Positions 46,167-55,965 of a stretch of DNA of 64,000 nucleotides are shown here, piece after piece. Source of the stretch: Staphylococcus pseudintermedius (GTDB lineage Bacteria > Bacillota > Bacilli > Staphylococcales > Staphylococcaceae). Position 1 is the stretch's first letter; each line of letters starts with the position of its first letter. The stretch lies in contig NZ_MLGE02000007.1 of assembly GCF_001792775.2 (NCBI RefSeq), positions 1 to 64,000 on the forward strand, in the 5' to 3' direction. Under the pieces are notes generated by a model, which worked only from the letters and a program-made list of their open reading frames with translations, did no database searches and was not told where the DNA came from. A program made the position numbers and the translations under genes.

Positions 46167-47192
46167 CTATGCGTTTCTTGGCTTTAATTCCACATGATAA
46201 CTTGTTTTAGAGTAAAAAGGTGTATGCGCTTTTAACACTGAATGTGCTGATGTACCTAAAAGATTAATATCGTTCGGTATGCTTTGTGTTTCTATCGTAA
46301 TCCCTGAATGTGGTTTAAAAATATTCATACGGCTTTTCCAATCTTCAGAATCATTTAACGTGTACATCACAATTTGTGGTGCATCTGTCTCAACATGTAA
46401 TACTAAGTCACGGTTTGAAATCGTCATCTTGCCATCCTTCACTTCAAATGGATGATCGAGACCACCACGCGTTGTGACTTGTTGTTGAATATGGACATCT
46501 CCGGTATTGAATAATGTCGCAAGTTCAATTTCATGACTGCCCATTATTGCTGCTAAATCAACCGGCTCTAACACTGGCATACCCGACGCGTCCAAAGGAA
46601 ACATCTGTAGTTTTTCACTTGCAATGACGTGATTATCCACAACTTTGTTGTCACGATTCAAATTAAAGTAAACGTGGTTCATCGGGTTGAACAATGTATC
46701 CGCATCAGACTCCGCAAAATATTCAACTGTCCACGTTTTCGAAGCATCATACGTAAACACGACTTTAATGTCTATATTTCCCGGGTAATGATCTTCATCC
46801 TGCTTCACTGTAGTCGTAAAATAAACTTGCGCGCTTTCTTCAGTTTCGCTTTCAATGATTTCATAATCAAATAAGCGGTTAGATAATCCTTGTAGTCCGC
46901 CATGTAAATGATTGTCACCATCATTTTGTTCTAATTGATATGTTTGTCCATTTAATTCAAATTGACCTTTCGCAATACGTCCCCCAAAACGTCCAACCGT
47001 TGCACCGAAATAAAATGGATTGTGAGGATAAAATTCATCCGCTTCCACTTCATTCCCCAGTACAATGTTATTATCTCCAATTTTCCAACTGACAATGCGC
47101 GCCCCATAATTCATGAAAACAATTTTACTTTCCTTATTTTCAATCTTAATGAGTTCAATTCCGTTAGATTGTTGTTCAATGTTAATATTCAT
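46167..47192 (-). CDS. Aldose 1-epimerase (mutarotase, GalM-like)
   Basis: A 341-residue beta-sandwich enzyme that interconverts alpha and beta sugar anomers. GRFGGRIAKGQF, the HLHGG catalytic-site His, HVYFNL (second His) and ETQSIPND (catalytic Glu) are present. Behind the YnfA gene by about 35 bases. Substrate range unknown. Confidence 0.88.
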   Translation of the reverse strand: MNINIEQQSNGIELIKIENKESKIVFMNYGARIVSWKIGDNNIVLGNEVEADEFYPHNPFYFGATVGRFGGRIAKGQFELNGQTYQLEQNDGDNHLHGGLQGLSNRLFDYEIIESETEESAQVYFTTTVKQDEDHYPGNIDIKVVFTYDASKTWTVEYFAESDADTLFNPMNHVYFNLNRDNKVVDNHVIASEKLQMFPLDASGMPVLEPVDLAAIMGSHEIELATLFNTGDVHIQQQVTTRGGLDHPFEVKDGKMTISNRDLVLHVETDAPQIVMYTLNDSEDWKSRMNIFKPHSGITIETQSIPNDINLLGTSAHSVLKAHTPFYSKTSYHVELKPRNA

Positions 47193-47226
47193 TGCGATTC
47201 TTTACTCCTTTACGCTCTCCCAAGGT

Positions 47227-47559
47227 TTACCCTCTTGCCGGCAACACCATGATTAAAACCCCTATGATACAAACCACGCCGCCGATGATATCAAATTTAT
47301 CTGGTGGCTCTTTATCAATCCAATACGCCCATAATAGACTCATGACGATAAAAACGCCACCATAAGCTGCATACACACGTCCAAAAGTAGGAAATGTTTG
47401 GAAAGTCGCAACGATACCGTATAAAATCAATACGATTCCCCCTATCCATCCAAGCCAAAATGGACGATCCGCACGTAGCCATAGCCATATGAGATACCCA
47501 CCGCCAATTTCACACAACCCCGCTATGATAAAAATTGCTGTGGAATATAAAAAGTTCAC
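47227..47559 (-). CDS. YnfA-family (UPF0060) membrane protein
   Basis: A 110-residue, four-helix SMR-like protein of the YnfA family. [22 protein letters not shown] is the diagnostic loop and helix. Implicated in drug or metal export in other bacteria. Same strand as the epimerase downstream. Confidence 0.88.
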   Translation of the reverse strand: MNFLYSTAIFIIAGLCEIGGGYLIWLWLRADRPFWLGWIGGIVLILYGIVATFQTFPTFGRVYAAYGGVFIVMSLLWAYWIDKEPPDKFDIIGGVVCIIGVLIMVLPARG

Positions 47560-47660
47560 TTCTTCACCTCATATTACTTTTACTCTATTGTATCAGTTTC
47601 CGAATAACAAGTGGGTAATTATTTCTTAATGTGTCACGCAACCCCTATTTCTAACCATTA

Positions 47661-47696
47661 AAAAAGACTACCGACACAAGTTGCATCGATAGTCCT
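47661..47696 (-). terminator. Terminator of the ABC exporter operon
   Basis: GACTACCG pairs with CGATAGTC with one mismatch; seven U on the minus strand. Confidence 0.7.
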
Positions 47697-47711
47697 TCAT
47701 CACTTCAAATT

Positions 47712-48956
47712 TTACTGTTCACGTTGAAACGCACGCTTTAATACATTTTTCCAACCTTTTTCAAACGATAATACTGCATTTTTATATGATTTAGCTGCAA
47801 GGAAAAGTAATACACCGATAAGTACAATATGGATAATAACTGCGATAATCGCTTCAAACGTTGGTGTCGTCGTTAACGCTAATCTTGAGAAAGTCACGAA
47901 TGGCGAAAAGAATGGCACATAACTCATAATGTGAATAAAAACGTTGTCAGGATTGAATGAGCCAAAATAACCTGCATAGAACGCTGCCAAGATTAAGAAC
48001 GTCATTGGCATTAACGATTGTGCTAAATCTTCAATACGGGCAGTTAAATTACCGAGTATCGCTGCTAAAATAACAAAACTCAAAATGCCCAAAATTAAGA
48101 AAATAACACCGAAAACAATCAATCTTGTTAAGTGTGATGTGAGCGTTAAATTCACTGAACCGAACATCGATTGCAAATCAAAAATAATGTAATTTGCTAC
48201 AAATGTTAGGGCTAAAATAACGATTTGTGTAAATGCAAGTGCTAATACGCCTGCAATTTTTGCCATAATATGTGTTGTCGGTTTCACACTAGTAATAATC
48301 ATTTCTGACACACGTGACGTTTTTTCCGTAGCCACTTCTGTAGCGATTTGCTGTGCATAGTTAAAGACGATAAAGAACATTAAAAATGTGCCTAACATCG
48401 CAATAATTTTTGCGAAATCTTGTTCATCCTCAGACGCACTACTATTTTCTTGTCCTGCTTTTTGAATGATTGTATTGTCGATTTGACTTTGACTTTGTAA
48501 CCTTTGCAAGTCATCTCCTTGTAAACCGAGATCTTGTGCTATTTTTTGCGTTTGAAGTTGCGTCAATATAGCTTGTAATGTCCCTTTATCACTGTCAGAA
48601 GGTGACGATGTACTTAAAATCGTCCCTGTTAATGCATGTTGTTTATCTTCATGAATCACATACGCTTGATCAATTTTTTCTTGTTTGATTTGCTTTTTAG
48701 CCTCATCTTCTGACAGTTTTTCATAATGGACATCTTTATTAATGGTCGCCATTTGTTCTTTAACTTGTTGATACAATGTGTTGTCTTGTGTGACAATCGC
48801 GACATTTTCACTGCCACCATCGAATTGCTTTATAATTTTATCGAAATTCGCCGCGCCTGTGATAATCAACATCATAATGAGAGTTGAGACAATAAACGAC
48901 CTTGCTTTTAACTTTTTAAAATACGTCAATTTAAACGTAGCAGCAAACTTACGCAT
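47712..48956 (-). CDS. ABC transporter permease (NatB-like)
   Basis: A 414-residue membrane subunit: one N-terminal helix (about 20-38), a large extracellular domain (about 45-185) rich in Gln and charged residues, then about five or six helices. This is the ABC-2 NatB/YhaP architecture. It exports sodium, peptides or antimicrobials; substrate unknown. The ATPase gene ends one base upstream. Confidence 0.85.
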   Translation of the reverse strand: MRKFAATFKLTYFKKLKARSFIVSTLIMMLIITGAANFDKIIKQFDGGSENVAIVTQDNTLYQQVKEQMATINKDVHYEKLSEDEAKKQIKQEKIDQAYVIHEDKQHALTGTILSTSSPSDSDKGTLQAILTQLQTQKIAQDLGLQGDDLQRLQSQSQIDNTIIQKAGQENSSASEDEQDFAKIIAMLGTFLMFFIVFNYAQQIATEVATEKTSRVSEMIITSVKPTTHIMAKIAGVLALAFTQIVILALTFVANYIIFDLQSMFGSVNLTLTSHLTRLIVFGVIFLILGILSFVILAAILGNLTARIEDLAQSLMPMTFLILAAFYAGYFGSFNPDNVFIHIMSYVPFFSPFVTFSRLALTTTPTFEAIIAVIIHIVLIGVLLFLAAKSYKNAVLSFEKGWKNVLKRAFQREQ

Positions 48957-48957
48957 C

Positions 48958-49848
48958 TCAATCCCCCACTTTCTCGATAAAGATTTCGTTCATCGTCGGT
49001 TCCATCAATTGAAATCTCTTCGCGTAACCTTTTTGTTGTACGACTTCAAAAATAGCTTCTGCCACCGTTTCATCCGTTACCGTGAAGGAGTTTTCAGTTT
49101 TAACCACTTTATGATGTAATACACCTGGTAATGACGCAACTTCTGATAAATCATACGGTGCATCCACAACGACACGTTTATAGCCGACACTTGCTTTGAC
49201 AGATGGAATGTCACCTTGAACGACCATCTCACCACGTTTTAAAATGCACAACGCATCACACAGTTCTTCAATATGCTCCATACGATGTGAACTAAAAATG
49301 ATTGTTGTCCCTTGCGCATTCAAATCTTTTACCGCTTGCTTCAACAACTCAACGTTCACTGGATCGAGTCCACTAAAGGGTTCGTCTAAAATCAACAATT
49401 CAGGTTCATGCAACATACTCGCTAACAATTGTACTTTTTGCTGATTCCCTTTTGAAAGTGCTTCAATTTTTTTATGACGATTTTCAGTAATTTTAAAGCG
49501 TTCCAACCAATAATCAATCGCTTTACGAATCGCGGGTTTATCCATGCCTTTTAATGTCGCTAAATACGTCAACTCTTCAGTCACTGTTAATTTCGGATGT
49601 AAGCCACGTTCTTCTGGTAAATAGCCGATATGATTGTACATGGTATGATTAATCACCCGACCGTTATATGTAATACGTCCTTCAGTTGGCTCAGACAATC
49701 CTAAAATCATACGGAAAGTTGTTGTTTTCCCCGCCCCATTGCGTCCTAGAAATCCTAACATTTTCCCTTTTTCAAGTTCAAAAGAAATCTGATTCACTGC
49801 GGTAAATTGACCAAATTTCTTCGTGACTTGCTCGATTTTCAATGACAT
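48958..49848 (-). CDS. ABC transporter ATPase (NatA-like)
   Basis: A 296-residue nucleotide-binding subunit with Walker A GRNGAGKTT (residues 35-43), signature LSKGNQQKVQL and Walker B LLILDEPFSGLDP, plus the C-terminal extension of the DUF4162 type. First gene of a two-gene exporter operon. The promoter carries an inverted repeat over the -35. Confidence 0.9.
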   Translation of the reverse strand: MSLKIEQVTKKFGQFTAVNQISFELEKGKMLGFLGRNGAGKTTTFRMILGLSEPTEGRITYNGRVINHTMYNHIGYLPEERGLHPKLTVTEELTYLATLKGMDKPAIRKAIDYWLERFKITENRHKKIEALSKGNQQKVQLLASMLHEPELLILDEPFSGLDPVNVELLKQAVKDLNAQGTTIIFSSHRMEHIEELCDALCILKRGEMVVQGDIPSVKASVGYKRVVVDAPYDLSEVASLPGVLHHKVVKTENSFTVTDETVAEAIFEVVQQKGYAKRFQLMEPTMNEIFIEKVGD

Positions 49849-49905
49849 TGCTACACACTCCTTCTTTACTTGGCTTACATTGAATATAACTTATTCTTTA
49901 CAATA

Positions 49906-49923
49906 TGACAAGTATATTTGTCA
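49906..49923. promoter_or_regulatory. Inverted repeat over the ABC exporter promoter
   Basis: TGACAA-N6-TTGTCA. On the minus strand TTGACA at its edge is a perfect -35, and a TGTAAA -10 follows after 16 bases. Two more TGACA motifs follow nearby (about 49926 and 49957-49965). Probable operator of an unlinked regulator. Confidence 0.5.
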
Positions 49924-50057
49924 AAATGACGTATTTAAATTACAAAGTATCGATGTGACAAATGACGTAATAGAGATGTGACATGAAAAATTCGATGTCT
50001 CAACCTTTTTTCTTTTATCAGCATACCTTCAATCATCATGACCTTTAACAATATAAT

Positions 50058-50094
50058 AAAAGACTTTTACAGCACCAACACTGCAAAAGTCTTT
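50058..50094 (-). terminator. Terminator of the DUF805 gene
   Basis: AAAGACTTTT-CAG pairs with CTG-AAAAGTCTTT, minus-strand U-rich tail. Confidence 0.75.
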
Positions 50095-50106
50095 ATACTC
50101 AGTTCG

Positions 50107-50793
50107 TTAATAAAGATATGGGTCATCTTTCTTTTCTGTTTCTTCAATATCACGCGGTTCACCTTGTCGCGTCATTGTGTCATTGCGATGACTTTGTTGA
50201 TACGCCATGCTGCCAAGATTTCTATCATCACCTACATATTGACGACCATATTTCGGTGAAGGACCATATTGATTGTCTTGTTCTTTACTATCCAATAAAC
50301 AAACAATAAACGTCACTAAGCTTAAAATGATACTGATCGCCATCAACGTGTATGCAATCCAGTTTGGAAGAAATGCAAATTCACTAATAATACTCACATC
50401 AGTTCCTGTGGATGTGTTTTGGTACAACATCTCTTTTTGCGTGAAAGCACTAGCGATATTATAAATAATACCAACAATAAACGATAAAATTGGAATCAAC
50501 ATCGAAAATCCGACGTCATGAAACCGTCTCACTGTTAATGCGAGATTCGGAATAATTGTTGCGAGTCCATATAGGCCAATAGCGAGAAACAAAATGACTG
50601 CAACAATCCAACCTAAAACCGGAATAAACATTAAAACCACACCTAAAAATAACGCTGGTATCGTAATGATGAGATGCCATAACATGACCCACCAATACTC
50701 ACTCCGACGACTTCTCCCTTTAAAATTCACATAGTTTGTCCAATATAATTTAAATGCTTCAACAAATCCTACTTTAGGTGTCTCCAAATTCAT
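50107..50793 (-). CDS. DUF805 membrane protein
   Basis: A 228-residue protein: the DUF805 core (FKGRSRRSEYWWVMLWHL at about 19-36, then about four helices with RRFHDVGFS near 95) and a hydrophilic C-terminal tail rich in Asp, Gln and Arg. Role unknown in the family. Divergent from the 3-methyladenine glycosylase. Confidence 0.82.
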   Translation of the reverse strand: MNLETPKVGFVEAFKLYWTNYVNFKGRSRRSEYWWVMLWHLIITIPALFLGVVLMFIPVLGWIVAVILFLAIGLYGLATIIPNLALTVRRFHDVGFSMLIPILSFIVGIIYNIASAFTQKEMLYQNTSTGTDVSIISEFAFLPNWIAYTLMAISIILSLVTFIVCLLDSKEQDNQYGPSPKYGRQYVGDDRNLGSMAYQQSHRNDTMTRQGEPRDIEETEKKDDPYLY

Positions 50794-50972
50794 TGACCTC
50801 CTTAAATAAGTTGTAGTTCTCTTCTAGTCTACCATACTCTACTTTTATTGCTATAGTATATTAATCATTTTTTATCATTTTATCCGCCAAGTTAAATCGT
50901 ATGATCCGTTTGGAATGTTATAGCGATTTCCGGTAAAATAGCATCATATAATTAAATAAAATGGAGGCAACT

Positions 50973-51581
50973 ATGGATTTTATTCACCCACCGACAATTC
51001 AAACCGCTCAAAACTTACTTGGGGTTCAATTGATTTATGAAGCACCAGAAAGCACCTACAGTGGCTATATTGTTGAAACAGAAGCCTATTTAGGTTTTAA
51101 AGATCAAGCTGCACATGGCTATCAGGGACGTCGCACACCAAAAGTCGAATCACTTTATCAACAGGGCGGGACCATTTATGCACATGTCATGCACCGTCAC
51201 TTGCTCATCAATTTTGTTACACAAGAACAAGGTATTCCAGAAGGCGTACTTATCCGTGCTATTCAACCTGAAGCAGGCATTGAAATGATGCAACGTAATC
51301 GCGGTCGACAAGGCTACGCGTTAACGAATGGCCCAGGAAAGTTAACCGCTGCAATGCAAATTCCTCGTTCTATTGATGGCAGTCAATTGAATACGGGGCG
51401 TTTAAAGATTGATACGAAAAATAGAAAGTTTCCGCGAGAAATCGAAATTGGACCACGTATCGGCATTCCGAATAAAGGCGATTGGACAGCCGCCCATTTA
51501 CGTTATAGTGTTAAAGGGAACCCGTATGTATCACATCGACGAAAAAGTGAGATGTCGCCTATTGAAGAGACGTGGCGGTAA
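50973..51581 (+). CDS. DNA-3-methyladenine glycosylase (AAG/MPG family)
   Basis: A 202-residue base-excision repair enzyme that removes alkylated purines. Catalytic Glu is in [10 protein letters not shown] (about 40), with the [14 protein letters not shown]-binding turn and [13 protein letters not shown]. Start at 50973 behind GGAGG. Monocistronic, followed by a terminator. Confidence 0.9.
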   Translation: MDFIHPPTIQTAQNLLGVQLIYEAPESTYSGYIVETEAYLGFKDQAAHGYQGRRTPKVESLYQQGGTIYAHVMHRHLLINFVTQEQGIPEGVLIRAIQPEAGIEMMQRNRGRQGYALTNGPGKLTAAMQIPRSIDGSQLNTGRLKIDTKNRKFPREIEIGPRIGIPNKGDWTAAHLRYSVKGNPYVSHRRKSEMSPIEETWR

Positions 51582-51588
51582 AATTTAA

Positions 51589-51633
51589 AGAAGAGGCTAA
51601 GACACAAAATGTCCTAACCTCTTACTATGCGCA
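51589..51633. terminator. Terminator between glycosylase and NhaC-like gene
   Basis: AAGAGG-CTAA-GACA pairs with TGTC-CTAA-CCTCTT, a long interrupted stem between convergent genes. Confidence 0.65.
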
Positions 51634-51661
51634 TCATTACAACGACACGACACCGTTATGC

Positions 51662-52996
51662 TTATTCATCAACAGCATTGTTCTTTTGTTTTCTAAACAT
51701 ACCAATATGAATTGAAATGACCGCACATAAAATTAAAATGAGTGGATAATACGAAAACTTCAATACTTCAAAATAAGAAACATGGCCGAACTGTTCAGCC
51801 ATTAACATCCCGCTGTCATGTGGCAACACCATCAATGCACTCGCAGCAAAAATGTCTAACAAGCTGGCCATTCTTTTCGGCGCAATTTTATACATTTGAC
51901 CGAGTTCTTTAGCGATAGGTGCTGAAATAATAATTGCGACCACATTATGCACTAAAGCTGCAGACAATAGTCCCGATAAAAAGCTCATCGCATATTCAGC
52001 ACTTTTCGGCCCATTTGCACGTTTTTTCATTGTTTCTACAATCCAGTCAATACCGCCATAGTATCGAATTAAAGCGACTAAACCTGAAATTAAGAAAGCG
52101 ATAAGAAAAATGGAGAACGTGCCTTCCATTCCTTCCCCAATTTTAGAAGTCCACTCAAAGACCCCTATATTTCCTCGTGCGACACCAATAATGCCTGTTA
52201 AAACCGTCCCCGAAATGAGCACGAGCATGACATTCATTCCAGCAATAGCCGCAATGAGGACGAATAAATATGGAATCACATCAATAAAATTAAAACTTAA
52301 ATCACCTTTAATATGCCCTGTGCCACCAACAATAGCATAAATAATAAAAGTGATGATCGCTGCTGGCAGTGCGATAAGAAAATTCGCTTTAAACTTATCT
52401 TTCATCTTCGCACCTACACCTGTTGTTGCTGCAATTGTCGTATCAGAAATAATAGATAAGTTATCTCCGAAGTAAGCCCCTGCAATGACCGCCGCAGCCG
52501 CCGCAGCTACATTTAAGTCTGCCGCTTGAGCAACAGCAACCCCAATCGGAATAAAAGCGGCTTGTGTACCCGTTGATGTCCCTATTGATGTTGCGACGAA
52601 AGCACTCATCACAAAAATACCAGGGATCAACAAACTTGGCGGAATAATAGATAAGCCCAAGTTGACCATCGCCTCTTGACCACCCATTGCTGACGCCGCG
52701 CTAGCAAAACCACCTGCTAATAGTAAAATCAGGCCAAGTTCTGCAATACCCGAAGAACCTGCATTTTCCGTAAATATTTTAACTTTTTGCGTGATGGGCG
52801 TTTTACGATCGTAGCACGTCCATGCAATGACAATCGCAATAAAAATCGCCACATGTCTCGGTAATAGTTGAAATGCATCTTTTGTGCCGAGCATTGTAAA
52901 CACAAGCCCCACACCAATGTACAATACTAAAAAGATGACTAATGGTAATAACGCGAGTGCACCATATTGTTTTTGACTTCTTAATTCATTAGACAT
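51662..52996 (-). CDS. NhaC-like Na+/H+ antiporter family carrier
   Basis: A 444-residue, about 12-helix carrier. IGTSTGTQAAFIPIGVAV and YFGDNLSIISDTTIAATTG are the paired loops, near copies of those in the protein at 32473-33774. GAGGAG before ATG. Monocistronic. Sodium or organic-anion antiport is inferred from family. Confidence 0.83.
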   Translation of the reverse strand: MSNELRSQKQYGALALLPLVIFLVLYIGVGLVFTMLGTKDAFQLLPRHVAIFIAIVIAWTCYDRKTPITQKVKIFTENAGSSGIAELGLILLLAGGFASAASAMGGQEAMVNLGLSIIPPSLLIPGIFVMSAFVATSIGTSTGTQAAFIPIGVAVAQAADLNVAAAAAAVIAGAYFGDNLSIISDTTIAATTGVGAKMKDKFKANFLIALPAAIITFIIYAIVGGTGHIKGDLSFNFIDVIPYLFVLIAAIAGMNVMLVLISGTVLTGIIGVARGNIGVFEWTSKIGEGMEGTFSIFLIAFLISGLVALIRYYGGIDWIVETMKKRANGPKSAEYAMSFLSGLLSAALVHNVVAIIISAPIAKELGQMYKIAPKRMASLLDIFAASALMVLPHDSGMLMAEQFGHVSYFEVLKFSYYPLILILCAVISIHIGMFRKQKNNAVDE

Positions 52997-53167
52997 GTCT
53001 TTCTCCTCAATATCTTATTATCATGATAAGGATTATACACTTTTATCTCACTTTGACAAGTCTCGCGTATTATTTTTTTATGAATAGATACGTTTTTTAT
53101 GCATAGTCATCTGCTTTTTACTTTTATAAATCATCATATCGTTTCATCTTTTCCAATGTATGAACAG

Positions 53168-53983
53168 CTATTCATATGCTGAAAATGTCGCATCACCATA
53201 ATTTGTAACTTTAATATCGACTTGATGCTCACCACGACCGACTTGATTATTGTTCAGTCCTTCAACACCATCTAAGTCGACCGCTCCTTCATCCCCATCG
53301 ATATGAAAGGCTGTATTCGAAAGTTGACCCTTATAATTGACATCCACAATACCATTATTAATCTCCCAAGACATCGGAATATCTAGTGAGACATCCTCTA
53401 AAGTAACATCACTAGCATCTACTTTAGCAGTCATTTTTTTAAAGTCAGTATGTTCCGTATATAAAGCACTGTCTTTCATAGCCGTAGCGAGTTGTTGAAT
53501 ATGACTGTCATCCATATACAAATCTGCTCTTGTTAAGTTCAAAGTTAAATGCGCTAGTTCAAACGCATCTACAGTCATAGTTGTATCTGTCCCATTTAAC
53601 GCCACTTGATCCACTTGTGAACTAGGCAACGTAATGATGAGTTGCTTTCTATCTAAAGGACGAAGCGGATTGAGATGAATCGAGATGGGTTGACGTCTCT
53701 CACTAGAAATGGAGACGTTCATTTGAGTCCCGTTTTTCTTAACTTTAAGGTGATCTTCATTTAAGATGTCACCTTTAATTTTCAATGTATCACCTTTGAC
53801 AAATGTTACATCTCTACCTTTTATTTCTAGCGCTAACTTTTTTATGTCATCCGTCTTATAAGTTTTTTGTGTTATCTCATGATCTCGTTGGTCATGAAAA
53901 AATGTGTAATAAACCGTGCCAGCAAGTCCAACTACAAACATCACACATCCGATTAAAAACACAATGAACAATGCACGTTTCAT
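53168..53983 (-). CDS. DUF4097-family protein
   Basis: A 271-residue protein with one N-terminal helix (about 5-28), then an extracellular repeat of beta strands typical of DUF4097 (adhesin-like beta solenoid), e.g. LNLTRADLYMDDSHI and MTAKVDASDVTLEDV. Last gene of PadR-HAAS-DUF4097, coupled by a 4-base overlap. In this common Gram-positive set the PadR repressor responds to envelope stress. Confidence 0.8.
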   Translation of the reverse strand: MKRALFIVFLIGCVMFVVGLAGTVYYTFFHDQRDHEITQKTYKTDDIKKLALEIKGRDVTFVKGDTLKIKGDILNEDHLKVKKNGTQMNVSISSERRQPISIHLNPLRPLDRKQLIITLPSSQVDQVALNGTDTTMTVDAFELAHLTLNLTRADLYMDDSHIQQLATAMKDSALYTEHTDFKKMTAKVDASDVTLEDVSLDIPMSWEINNGIVDVNYKGQLSNTAFHIDGDEGAVDLDGVEGLNNNQVGRGEHQVDIKVTNYGDATFSAYE

Positions 53984-54543
53984 GCACTTACACCTCTTTT
54001 CACCAGTTTAACGTTCCATTTCAAATATTTTACAAATCCGATATAGCTCCATTTGAGGATAAAAAATAATAACACAATCAAGATGAGTCCCAATCCGAAC
54101 CAACCCATCACCGCAAACACATCTTCAATGAGGATGACTTCTGATAAAACGTAATATTTAAACACTAAGGCGAATGGTGTCAGGAGAAATGCAATGCTCG
54201 TCAGGACGATACTGAAAAGGATACCGAGGGCAATCATCAATGGACCTGTAATTAATATAAAATTCAGTACACTGAGTCCTATCACAGTGGCAAGGGCTTG
54301 TGTGATATTCGATGTTTTTTGACTCTCTTCAGCCTGGTTCACCGCACTTTCTGCATTGATAGCACGTGCCATCTCTTTCGGTGCACCTAACATCCCAATA
54401 ATTTCTTGTTCAGATTTACCATCACGTAAGCCTTCAATAAAATGATTTTCATATTCAGCCACAATGTCACGTTTTTCTGATTCTGGCATGCCCTTTAAGT
54501 ATTGATAAAGGCTATTCAAGTATTCTGATTTCGTCATTCGCAT
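53980..54543 (-). CDS. DUF1700 (HAAS) membrane protein
   Basis: A 187-residue protein: an N-terminal helical HAAS domain (EYLNSLYQYLKGMPESEKRD, about 7-26, then EQEIIGMLGAPKEMARAI) and three or four membrane helices. HAAS proteins are predicted sensors or adaptors next to PadR repressors. ATG at 54543 has GAGGAG. It overlaps the PadR gene by 10 bases. Confidence 0.82.
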   Translation of the reverse strand: MRMTKSEYLNSLYQYLKGMPESEKRDIVAEYENHFIEGLRDGKSEQEIIGMLGAPKEMARAINAESAVNQAEESQKTSNITQALATVIGLSVLNFILITGPLMIALGILFSIVLTSIAFLLTPFALVFKYYVLSEVILIEDVFAVMGWFGLGLILIVLLFFILKWSYIGFVKYLKWNVKLVKRGVSA

Positions 54544-54854
54544 TCACTCTCCTCGATAAAAATTTTCACGATACTGACAAATTCATGCCATTCTGATTTC
54601 AATTGTTGTAACCGCTGATTCCCTACACGTGTGAGTTCATAATATTTACGCGCAGGTCCTTCCATTGATGGTTCGTAATAGGTCGTCAAACAACTTTCTT
54701 TAACAAGTCGACGTAATAACGGATAAACCGTACCTTCAGCAATCATCATATGCTTAGAAATATTTTGTACGAGTGAGTAGCCATACTGTGGCTCCTTTTT
54801 AATAATCAACAGTACAATCATTTCTAATGCACCTTTTTTGAATTGGATGTTCAT
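54534..54854 (-). CDS. PadR-family transcriptional repressor
   Basis: A 106-residue winged-helix regulator (PadR-s1 type): KKEPQYGYSLVQNISKH, then EGTVYPLLRRLVKESCLTTYYE and GPARKYYELT with the wing. First gene of the operon with HAAS and DUF4097. Strong inverted repeats 37-83 bases upstream make autoregulation likely. Confidence 0.9.
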   Translation of the reverse strand: MNIQFKKGALEMIVLLIIKKEPQYGYSLVQNISKHMMIAEGTVYPLLRRLVKESCLTTYYEPSMEGPARKYYELTRVGNQRLQQLKSEWHEFVSIVKIFIEESECE

Positions 54855-54880
54855 TGTTGCACCTCCATCAATACATTAAT

Positions 54881-54947
54881 CAGTACTAACCAATGTATAA
54901 TACTCAAATATAAAATACCAAACACTATTATACATTGCAAGGTACTG
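54881..54947. promoter_or_regulatory. Large inverted-repeat operator of the PadR operon
   Basis: CAATGTATAATA (54891-54902) and TATTATACATTG (54926-54937) are perfect 12-base inverted copies 23 bases apart. Outer CAGTAC and GTACTG pair further out at equal 4-base spacing. On the minus strand each arm contains TATAAT, so the repeat covers the promoter. Confidence 0.7.
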
Positions 54948-54992
54948 TGTAAAATTCATTTGAACGGCTATAGGTCTCTGCTCAAAACCAAT

Positions 54993-55035
54993 AAAAAATG
55001 CGTACCAGGGGCTTTCATCACCTAGATACGCTTTC
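54993..55035 (-). terminator. Terminator of the GH2-like gene
   Basis: AAAGCGTATCTAGG pairs with CCTGGTACGCATTT (one bulge and mismatch); six U on the minus strand. Confidence 0.7.
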
Positions 55036-55045
55036 AAATGGTATT

Positions 55046-55831
55046 TTAAACTGTTTTGACATTGACCGGCTCATGTTCGCCATTCGCTCCAATATAATGT
55101 GCAATCGTTTCATCTTCTGTCTCTAAAAACAACGTGAAATGTTTCCCTTGTTGCTCTACTAAATGTGCCGGAATCACTAAATGGTAACTGCTATCAATGT
55201 CCATTACCCCTTTAGCAAATGTGTCGTGTTCTTCGTTTTGCAATAAATAGCTGATTAATGGGGCCCCCTCGATATCTTGAATTTGAATACGCACACTCAT
55301 ATCACCACGCGCATTTTGGCTCACATCGACAGAATAATCCACAATTCGATCGTTCGCCCTTTCGAGTACGTACATATCGTTAAACAGATTTTGTTGTGGG
55401 GACATCATCGTTTCTGTTGGCACCAGTTCAATGACATTCATTTCACCATGAACAGCATGTGTTATATCAAACTCGATATGCCCTTCATTGCCCTCTACCG
55501 TTCCAACATCACTTTGATTCAAATAAATCATAAAAGATTGCTGTACCCCTTCAATATTTAAATGATAATCTTTACTGTCATCAAAATCTTCAATAATAAA
55601 AGAACGTACATAGTGCAAGTCCGACATTTCATTTTTATCCGTAAATGAATGTATGATGCCAGTTTCAGTTTCATAGTGCCATTGTTGATTTAAAGGTATT
55701 ACCGCATGACTTAAAAATTTGATATATGGTATCGCAAATACATGACGACTCATGTACGGAATATAACGCGTTCTTTTCGTTAATTGATATTGATTAATTC
55801 GCATCTCTATCTTTTTCAAATGCTGGTTCAT
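55046..55831 (-). CDS. Orphan GH2-like sugar-binding beta-sandwich protein
   Basis: A 261-residue cytosolic protein. Residues about 70-170 resemble the N-terminal jelly-roll of family 2 beta-galactosidases: VRSFIIEDFDDSKDYHLN, IYLNQSDVGTVEG, HIEFDITHAVHGEMNVIELV and FNDMYVLERA. Residues 165-255 resemble the following Ig-like domain. The catalytic TIM barrel is absent. Divergent from an AraC regulator with a cupin domain, so it may bind or sense a glycoside. Function unknown. Confidence 0.6.
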   Translation of the reverse strand: MNQHLKKIEMRINQYQLTKRTRYIPYMSRHVFAIPYIKFLSHAVIPLNQQWHYETETGIIHSFTDKNEMSDLHYVRSFIIEDFDDSKDYHLNIEGVQQSFMIYLNQSDVGTVEGNEGHIEFDITHAVHGEMNVIELVPTETMMSPQQNLFNDMYVLERANDRIVDYSVDVSQNARGDMSVRIQIQDIEGAPLISYLLQNEEHDTFAKGVMDIDSSYHLVIPAHLVEQQGKHFTLFLETEDETIAHYIGANGEHEPVNVKTV

Positions 55832-55965
55832 CTCATCACCCCAGTGTTAAAATATATATTTTTTTGTGCTTTTAATTTAACACTTTAGACTTAAAGAGAA
55901 TATATACCAATCGTCACTGTATATGTTAAAATGTTTCCATATTTAAAGTTAAATGGGTGGGATAA

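Noticed and set aside
19798..54942. Shared 15-mer TTATACATTGCAAGG at 19826 and 54928, suggesting a common PadR operator upstream of DUF969 and PadR operons
   Set aside because: The first copy is better explained as the lcpC terminator (U-tail on the minus strand), and a single 15-base match is expected by chance in 64 kb of AT-rich DNA.
55024..55037. cre-like TGAAAGCGTATCTA on the minus strand
   Set aside because: Two mismatches and placed in the terminator stem of the GH2-like gene, not at a promoter.
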